From: Gigaspora margarita
Lineage: Eukaryota > Glomeromycota > Glomeromycetes > Diversisporales > Gigasporaceae
Reading direction: 5' to 3'
DNA length: 64,000 bases
NCBI GenBank assembly: GCA_009809945.1
Contig: WTPW01000011.1
Coordinates: 528,580 to 592,579, forward strand
The stretch's first letter is position 1. Each line of letters begins with the position of its first letter. The translations under genes and the position numbers were made by a program. Below are positions 57,900-64,000 of the stretch, piece by piece. Under the pieces are notes generated by a model, which saw only the letters and a list, made by a program, of their open reading frames with translations, ran no database searches and had not been told where the DNA came from.

Positions 57900-59112
57900 C
57901 TCTAAATAGAATAAGCAATATGCTGCAGCAACTCCTAATAGAAACACATAGCAACTATGCCTGCCAGAGCCACAAACCAGTTCTTACAAATTGATATTTT
58001 ACTGCTATTGTTTGTTTATTACCTTTTTTAGATTTTATTCATGAATTTACACATGCTTATGAGCATAGTAATTTTACCTGCTATAGCCCCAATCTAGTAT
58101 TTGCACCTGAAATTTGGCTATCTTTGTTTGTTTATTCTCCTTTTTACTAAACAATGTATTTAGTTTAGTCTTGGCATCATTAAGTTAGTGGTATTGGCAC
58201 ATATAAGTTTGGCTTCAGCACAAATAAAAAGCTTAAAAGGCCTTTTGTCACCCCAAGTATGCCTCAAGGTGTAGGAATTCGCCTCTGACCTTTATTCAAA
58301 GAAATTGTGGTCATGATAAAGTAAAGGTGAATTCAATAGAGTTAGTTGTAGTAGTCTAAAATTCATATATTTAATAAAAGGAAAAAATGTATATAATACA
58401 CTCTTTTTCGCTTCAATAAAGAATAACTCCAGGAAGAGTTCAAGTTTGATAAAGTTAAAAGTTCTAACCTTCAAAATAAGAGTAGAAGTGTTAGAAAGTT
58501 TCTCTTGTTATTGAACCCATTTTGTTATAATAAAAATCAATTATTGAACCTATTTTGTACCTGTAGAATATTCATTATTCTAAGTTAAAGTTGTATTGTT
58601 AGTTGTGACAACCTGAGTTTTGAACTCACTTTATTTTGTAACCCAGTTAAGAAAGAAGATTGAATTAATCACTTTTATATATACCATCAATCAATTAAAC
58701 CCTTTAATTGTCTAATTTATCAAACAATCAGTTGCTCTATTGTTCAATTAATCACCTGCATCAACCCAATTTTGCCCTAGATTACATGTCAATTATTAAT
58801 AATATTAATGATCATATTTAACCCTTTCACCCCAAGTTTCCTAAAATAAAAGCAGATTTATATAAGTAGAGTGGACTTAGGACCACCAACCAAAGACATA
58901 TACAAGAAATATTAGAGATACTTATTTTTGTTTATTCATGGCACAGCAAGATTTTAAAAAAGCCTTGAGACTTAGACTAAATCAACTATGCCTCTTTCTG
59001 CTTGCCAATTTAAGAATCAAGAGTCTTGCTGTACTGCTAGAGACTAATTTAAATAGATAGTGGTGTTGTTATTATATTCTATTTGATTAGCCGATTGCTA
59101 ATAACCCTCACA
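57900..59112 (+). mobile_element. 5' LTR of a second gypsy element (plus strand)
   Basis: It is a diverged homologue of the 42976-44262 LTR in reverse orientation. Shared stretches include TTTTACTGCTATTGTTTGTT, TAAACCCTTTAATTGTCTAA, AAAGCAGATTTATATAAGTA and the end TAATAACCCTCACA followed by the conserved priming site. The 5' limit is uncertain. TATATAAG near 58859 could be the element TATA box. Confidence 0.7.
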
Positions 59113-59200
59113 ATTGGTGGTGACTATAAGATCAAATTACCCTTTTATTAGTGAAATTCAATTACTCTAACTAATTGCCTCATATTAGAAACCTTAAACC

Positions 59201-59454
59201 TAGAGTTCCTCAAATTCAAATTAAATCAAATATTGGATCAATTTGAATTTGATCAAATCAAATTGACACTGATTTGAATTTGATTTGATTGAATTTTTAA
59301 TAGTAATTTTTAAATCAAATCAAATATTTGTCAAATCAAATCAAATTTGGCCAGATTTGAATTTGATTAAATTAAAAATAGTCAAATTTGAATTTGAATT
59401 TGATCAAATATTTGATTCAAATATTTGAAGATCAAATCAAATTGCAGAACTCTA
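59201..59454. mobile_element. 254-bp hAT-like MITE in the gypsy leader
   Basis: Left TAGAGTTCCTCAAATTCAAA and right-inward TAGAGTTCTGCAATTTGATT. Flanks CTTAAACC (59193-59200) and CTTAAACT (59455-59462) are an 8-bp duplication with one mismatch. The interior is a dense mix of TTTGAATTTGAT and ATCAAATCAAAT. It separates the priming site from gag. Confidence 0.75.
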
Positions 59455-59501
59455 CTTAAACTAGTTATAAACAAACCTTTAAAATATCTTATCACACAAT
59501 A

Positions 59502-60410
59502 TGTCTAATATTGATAACATTGAGAATAACTGATCTCTGCCACCCTATGAACTACTGGTTGAGGATGAACTGCAGTAAGAGCAAAACCAAACCCAGAACC
59601 TTCTCTGTGATAGCTCAAGCTTTCAGAGACATTGCTATGCATGATGTCCTGCACATGTCTCATAAAAATAATTGGGTTCATGTAAAAACTTTCAAAGAAG
59701 AAGAAGGTAAAGACCCTGTGGAGTGGATTGAAGCATTCAAATGGGCCACAAATGCCAATAACTAGGCAGGAGAAAAATTAGAATTGCATTAGGGCACTTA
59801 TCTGAAATTGCAGCTAGCTAGAACAATGCCCATAAAGAAGACCTACTTTACTAGAACGATGAGGAAAACCCAGATGACTGTTTTGTACAATCATTTGTAA
59901 TATATTTTGCCACCTCAGAATGAAGGCACCAAAGGCAAATAGGGTTAAATACACTCATACAGAGTGAAAATGAAAAAGTGGATAAGTACATTTACAAGTT
60001 TAAAAAGTTATTAAAAATAGTTGATCTGTACCATTGACTCCCTATATTTATGTTATTTGAATGTTCTTTGTAACTTCAAGAAAAAACTACTGCATTAATG
60101 TTTCTCAGTAATACTGAAAACTTGAATACAGCTATAGCTGCTACAAGAAAGATAGAAGTCAGAAATTATTATAAGAAAAGGAATGACCCTACCATATCAC
60201 AAATGAAGCAATTGGCTGCCAATTATATGAAATTAATGACCAATCTTGCTGCAGGAGCCAAAGTTAACCCTACTACCCCTAACAAAGATTATATCTGTTT
60301 TGAGTACCAAATCATGATAGGCTTATCTGCATCACATATAGTGAAAAGGTTATATCACCCAAAATTGTCTTTTAGAAGGGCGTTAGGCTCCAAGGCTTTC
60401 TTACACTAGT
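59502..60410 (+). pseudogene. gypsy gag remnant (second copy)
   Basis: Starts MSNIDNIENN and stops at once. Later frames contain DPVEWIEAFKWATNANN, ATRKIEVRNYYKKRNDP and CFEYQIMIGLSASHIVKR, the last aligning with the zinc knuckle, whose later Cys is lost. It is homologous to the gag at 41870-42850 and non-functional. Confidence 0.8.
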
Positions 60411-60796
60411 ACCCTACTACAAATACCCGTCCTTGAACTATTAACCTATATGACCTATATTAACTCAACTTAGAAGAAGACTTTACACTATCAAAAAGAA
60501 AGAAAGACAAGATAATAAGACAGGTTGGGATAAGTGACTACAAAAAAGAGTTGCTAATAACCAAAATGTACTTGCTCAATCAACTGGTCTCACTCTTATG
60601 AAAGTAACCAATTAGCCACCCAACCCAAAGTCATACCCTGCCCGAGGTATAGAAGAGAACCATTAATAGTGGACCAAATACTAGCCTATAATATTACTGA
60701 GGATATTTTGGTCTGACAATCCAATGCTACCTATAGACAATTGTTACAGGTCACAAAACAAAGCCAATACCTAGCCCAAGCCCTTTGGCAGCCTGT

Positions 60797-61054
60797 TATA
60801 CCCATGCCAAAAGAACCAATCTAGCTAAACTTATCCCTGGTACCAAAACTACTGCAGCCAAATGCTATGTTAGAATTAAAAATAATCCAATATTAGCCAT
60901 CTTGGACTCAGGTGCAGCTATAAGTATAATGTCAAAGAAACTACTCAATAAGTTGGATATACCGATACAGGAGCCTTTAACAGTAGTCATAGTGACTGCT
61001 AATAGAACCAGAAAGTGGGCTCTATATAAGGTAGCCAAATTGAAACTAGAGTAG
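60797..61054 (+). pseudogene. gypsy aspartic protease domain
   Basis: An open stretch reading KCYVRIKNNPILAILDSGAA then ISIMSKKLLNKLDIPI. DSGA is the catalytic motif of retroelement proteases, and this domain itself looks intact, ending at TAG (61052-61054). It would mature gag and pol in a live element, but here its polyprotein context is broken. Confidence 0.85.
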
Positions 61055-61124
61055 GAGTGTTTTAGTACCAACCAAATTCCAGATTATCAAATCCTCTGAT
61101 GAAACAATGCTTTTAGAAATCAAT

Positions 61125-61825
61125 GATTACGGTATGATTCCCCGAAAGTTCGTTCCTCGCCAGCTCATTTTTCTGACACTATATTCCCGACAGAATGTTT
61201 CACCTACAGCACTTTTTGTTGACAGAATCTTTCCTCGACATATCATGCTTTCGACATCTCCTTTCCTTAACATCTCATATTTTCGACAAGATATTTATCT
61301 GACATGACATATTTCTAATTTGACTTTTCTCCGACAATAAGTTTTATTGAATGCACTTTTTCTGACAAGAACGATAAACCCAGTAATCATCACATTACGT
61401 GAAATCATTCAACACGTCATTTTGTTTACTAGCACTATCAACTCGGCCTAAATTATACTATCACCTAACCCTAATCTAACCCTAACCCTAACCCTAATTT
61501 AGCCTGAGTGCTTAATCATGTGATGTGATGAACACGAATATATCACTCTACCCAATAATTATATTTCTAGTCGGGGAAAGATCTTGTCAGAAAAAGATGT
61601 CAGAAACAAGTCATGTCAGAAAAATATTCTTTCTGAAGTACGTCATGTCAGTAAAATGTCTTTTCGAAAATATGTCCTGTCAAGGAAAGGGGAGGTCGAA
61701 AATATGGTATGTCGAGGAAAGATTCTGTCAACAAAAAATGCTGTAGGTGAAACATTCTATCGGGGATATAGTGTCAGAAAAATGAGCTGGCGGGGAACTA
61801 ACTTTCGGGGAATCAAGCAACAACT
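61125..61825. mobile_element. MULE-like element copy 2 with telomere-like repeats (701 bp)
   Basis: Ends GATTACGGTATGATTCCCCG and right-inward AGTTGTTGCTTGATTCCCCG. Flanked by perfect 9-bp duplications GAAATCAAT (61116-61124, 61826-61834). Long TIRs hold CTCATTTTTCTGACACTATA and AGAATGTTTCACCTACAGCA with mirrors. Its centre, 61464-61498, has four CCCTAA-type repeats. It is inserted just downstream of the protease of the second gypsy copy. Frames 61525-61883 are TIR artefacts. Confidence 0.9.
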
Positions 61826-61834
61826 GAAATCAAT

Positions 61835-62044
61835 TGGTTTCAAAAGATTTGAGCATACCTCTACTTTGATAAGAATAAACTAGTATCTCGATACTCTGAG
61901 AAAAGCACAAAAGTCCCTATTATCCAAATCTGAGAGGACCCACCAGATATCCCTAATGAAATTTCAAAGAAAGAAAAAAAAGAAGAAGACTTCTTCAATA
62001 GCTATGAGGAAAAAAGATAAAAGAGGTGAAAAGTTACCATCAGT
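61835..62044 (+). pseudogene. gypsy pol fragment after the MULE insertion
   Basis: Nucleotide similarity to the reverse complement of about 41040-41220 (AGAAGAAGACTTCTTCAATA and following AAAAAAGATAAAAG) shows the polyprotein resuming. It stops near 62044 before reverse transcriptase, so the 3' half of this element is missing. Confidence 0.6.
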
Positions 62045-62205
62045 GTTTAAAATTGGCCTGCAGAATCTGTGGAGCACAGACTAAAAATTTAATCTGCAAT
62101 TTTTTTTTAAGAATATATGCGGATTCCGCAAATATGAAAGAAAAAGCTCCACAGAATTTCTGTATATTTATAGATATTTTTTTTTGTTCTGCAGGTTTAA
62201 TATTA
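62045..62205. repeat. inverted repeat with CCTGCAGAA ends
   Basis: GGCCTGCAGAATCTGTGGAG (left) is mirrored in two blocks at right (CTCCACAGAATTTCTG, then CTGCAGG). It abuts the point where the gypsy fragment ends, so it may be an insertion at the truncation point. Confidence 0.6.
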
Positions 62206-63982
62206 GGTAAATCTGTGAGCATTTATTAAAAAATTTATTGAATTTATATGCTAAAGTCAAATAGGGAACGCATGCTAATCACAATGTTCTACTATTGACC
62301 ATATAAACAAGTGATAGGAATCAGTTGCATAAAGTTTGAAATAATTACATATTTTAGACAAAGAATAATTTGGCTAATTTTTTATCAAGTTTTCTAGAAT
62401 TCTCAGTAATAGCTATCAAGATATACTACATACTTGAAATAAACTTTTCATTACTGTCTTATCATATTTAATACTCCTTGGGCTTTGTCAGTTATGTATA
62501 TACGTATATATATATACACACATATGTAATTCTGGATTTTGATCTTTACTGTATTCGGATTCCAGGTAATAGTAAAATTGCACAAAATAAATTTTATTAA
62601 ATAAAATTTTATTTCCATATATTAACTAATTTTCTGCAGATATATAATTTAATAAAAATAATTTAACAACTCTTTTTGTTAATCACTTGTACACAAAATT
62701 TTCAAACTTAATTATTTAAAAAATCCTTATAACTTTATAATTTATTAAGTTAACCTGGCTTCTACTTTTAAATAAACTTGTTCTACTCTTAAAAATATAT
62801 ACAATATTAAAATTTCATTGCAAAATTCTTTAAACTTATCAAGCAAAGGCCCTTTGGTCTAAAATTGTATTTTCTTGAAATACATTTAAAATGGCCTTTT
62901 TAATCTATCTTGCAAACTAAGAGAAAGTTAAAGAGCATACTTTTCTCATCACAACAAGCTATATTCCAAGCTTGTAGTCCTAAAACTGACTGAGATACAT
63001 TTAAAAAACCTTTAACTCTTCTATATTTTTTTTCTATTTTTTATTTTTTTTTATTTTGGTCTTTTTTAACTCTACCACAAAAATACCCCTATAGGCGTTT
63101 TTTGTATAACATAAAATCATGCTACCCACATTTTTAATAACCTGAAATTAATTGGTTTTTAATTAATTAAACAAATTATTAATTAATTTTACACAAGGCA
63201 AATATTTACTCCTTTTGTAACCTCTTTAATTTGTACAAAGCACATTATCTAAATTATACAACCTTGCATATCTTGTGTAATACATGACTGTGTAATACAT
63301 AACTTGTATATCATGTGATATAAATAGCACGTGACTTGTGTAACATATACTTGACTAGTCAGTATTACATTACACGAACCAACTTATACCTTTTCGTGAA
63401 GCTCTCAATAATCTCTGCCTTATTATTCTATTTATTAAATTCACCCTTCGCTCGAATAATCTTAAATACCATATATTCCCAAAAATAAGCAACCTTTTTT
63501 TGGACGATTTTAAGCAAAAAAAACTGGGGGTTGCTTATTTTCGGGTTATACAAGTTTTTAAGAATTTATGCCCTATAGCAAAGGTTGCTTATTATTGGTG
63601 TTATCTTTTTAAAAAAAATTCTCACGCATTTAAACTTGTATGAACAGGTTTTGCACATAACGTACTAGCATGTGCATTAATAAACATAGTGTCTATGCCA
63701 TATTTGGCACTATGTTTAATAACACACATGCATACGTTACTATATTATTAATTTTTTTTAGCATTTTTTTTAACGAGTTTTTTAAATTTTTTATTTTTTT
63801 TTTTTATTCGATTTTTTTTTTATTTTTTTTTACGATTTTTTTTAATAGTTTTTTACGATTTTTTTTAACAGTTTTTTTAAAATTTTTTTTCTATGATTTT
63901 TTTTAATGAGTTTTTTTTTATTTTTTTTTTCTACGATATTTTTTTTATTTTTTTATGTTTTTTTTATTAATGTTTTATTTTT
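62206..63982. other. AT-rich end region with one fold-back and T tracts
   Basis: AAAAATAAGCAACC (63481-63494) is mirrored by GGTTGCTTATTTT (about 63528-63540), and a third GGTTGCTTATTA lies near 63584. This resembles a short TIR element. A TA-type microsatellite is near 62490-62520. From 63750 the plus strand is almost pure T. The frame 63670-63906 (Phe-rich) is an artefact. No gene. Confidence 0.5.
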
Positions 63983-64000
63983 NNNNNNNNNNNNNNNNNN
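63983..64000. other. assembly gap
   Basis: Eighteen Ns end the window, directly after a T-rich tract that probably stopped assembly. Confidence 0.95.

Noticed and set aside
61464..61498. CCCTAA repeats as a possible chromosome end
   Set aside because: Only four units, internal to a flanked mobile element, with unique sequence on both sides.
63670..63906. 78-codon Phe-rich frame
   Set aside because: Translation of a poly-T tract next to the gap.
1..64000. CRISPR arrays, bacterial operons, rRNA genes
   Set aside because: No evenly spaced short repeats with unique spacers, no prokaryotic gene organisation and no rRNA sequence were seen. The gene types and introns are eukaryotic.

Overview
The window is very AT-rich, intron-containing eukaryotic DNA dominated by transposable elements. 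The gene types (an AMT/MEP ammonium transporter, an arrestin-fold protein, a fungal-type Helitron, Ty3/gypsy remnants) and the base composition fit an early-diverging fungus. An arbuscular mycorrhizal species (Glomeromycotina) is my best guess, but it is an inference and no rRNA or marker gene is present to prove it.

Layout. 1-12.9 kb has no convincing gene. It holds a 211-bp palindrome, a hAT-like MITE with an 8-bp target duplication (511-1374), a tandem array of alternating palindromes (3.7-5.5 kb), a degenerate minisatellite (5.9-7.2 kb), and small TA-flanked MITEs. 12,989 to about 24.0 kb is read as one Helitron inserted on the minus strand. It has a hairpin plus CTAG 3' terminus at 12,989, a decayed OB-fold/RPA-like gene (14.5-15.7 kb, plus), a 627-bp direct duplication, a decayed Rep-helicase transposase (21,709-17,349, minus), and large subterminal tandem arrays. 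A 280-bp hAT-like MITE with perfect 8-bp target duplications sits inside the transposase.

24.5-29.0 kb is the only island of intact genes: an ammonium transporter (minus, two exons) and an arrestin-like gene (plus), head to head across about 1.9 kb. 29.3-32.5 kb carries TIR elements. 32.8-44.3 kb is a dead Ty3/gypsy retrotransposon on the minus strand with LTRs of about 1.29 kb. Its left LTR is split by a 1.2-kb insert that contains a four-fold nested palindrome and a second copy of the 280-bp MITE, and its pol region is split by another hAT-like MITE. 44.8-57.6 kb is nested non-autonomous TIR elements, including a 708-bp MULE-like element with telomere-like repeats and a 2.3-kb inverted-repeat array. 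57.9-62.0 kb is a second, 5'-half gypsy relative (plus strand) with a gag leader MITE and a second MULE-like copy just after the protease. The end is T-rich and runs into Ns (63,983-64,000).

The main story is layered insertion. Exact target duplications of 8 bp (hAT-like), 9 bp (MULE-like), 3 bp (TAA) or TA (mariner-like) date events relative to each other. Many autonomous coding regions carry stops that look like C-to-T or G-to-A transitions at Trp, Arg, Gln and catalytic Asp codons. A short motif, close to TTAAGTAAACTTGTTT, recurs at equivalent places in several different palindromic families.
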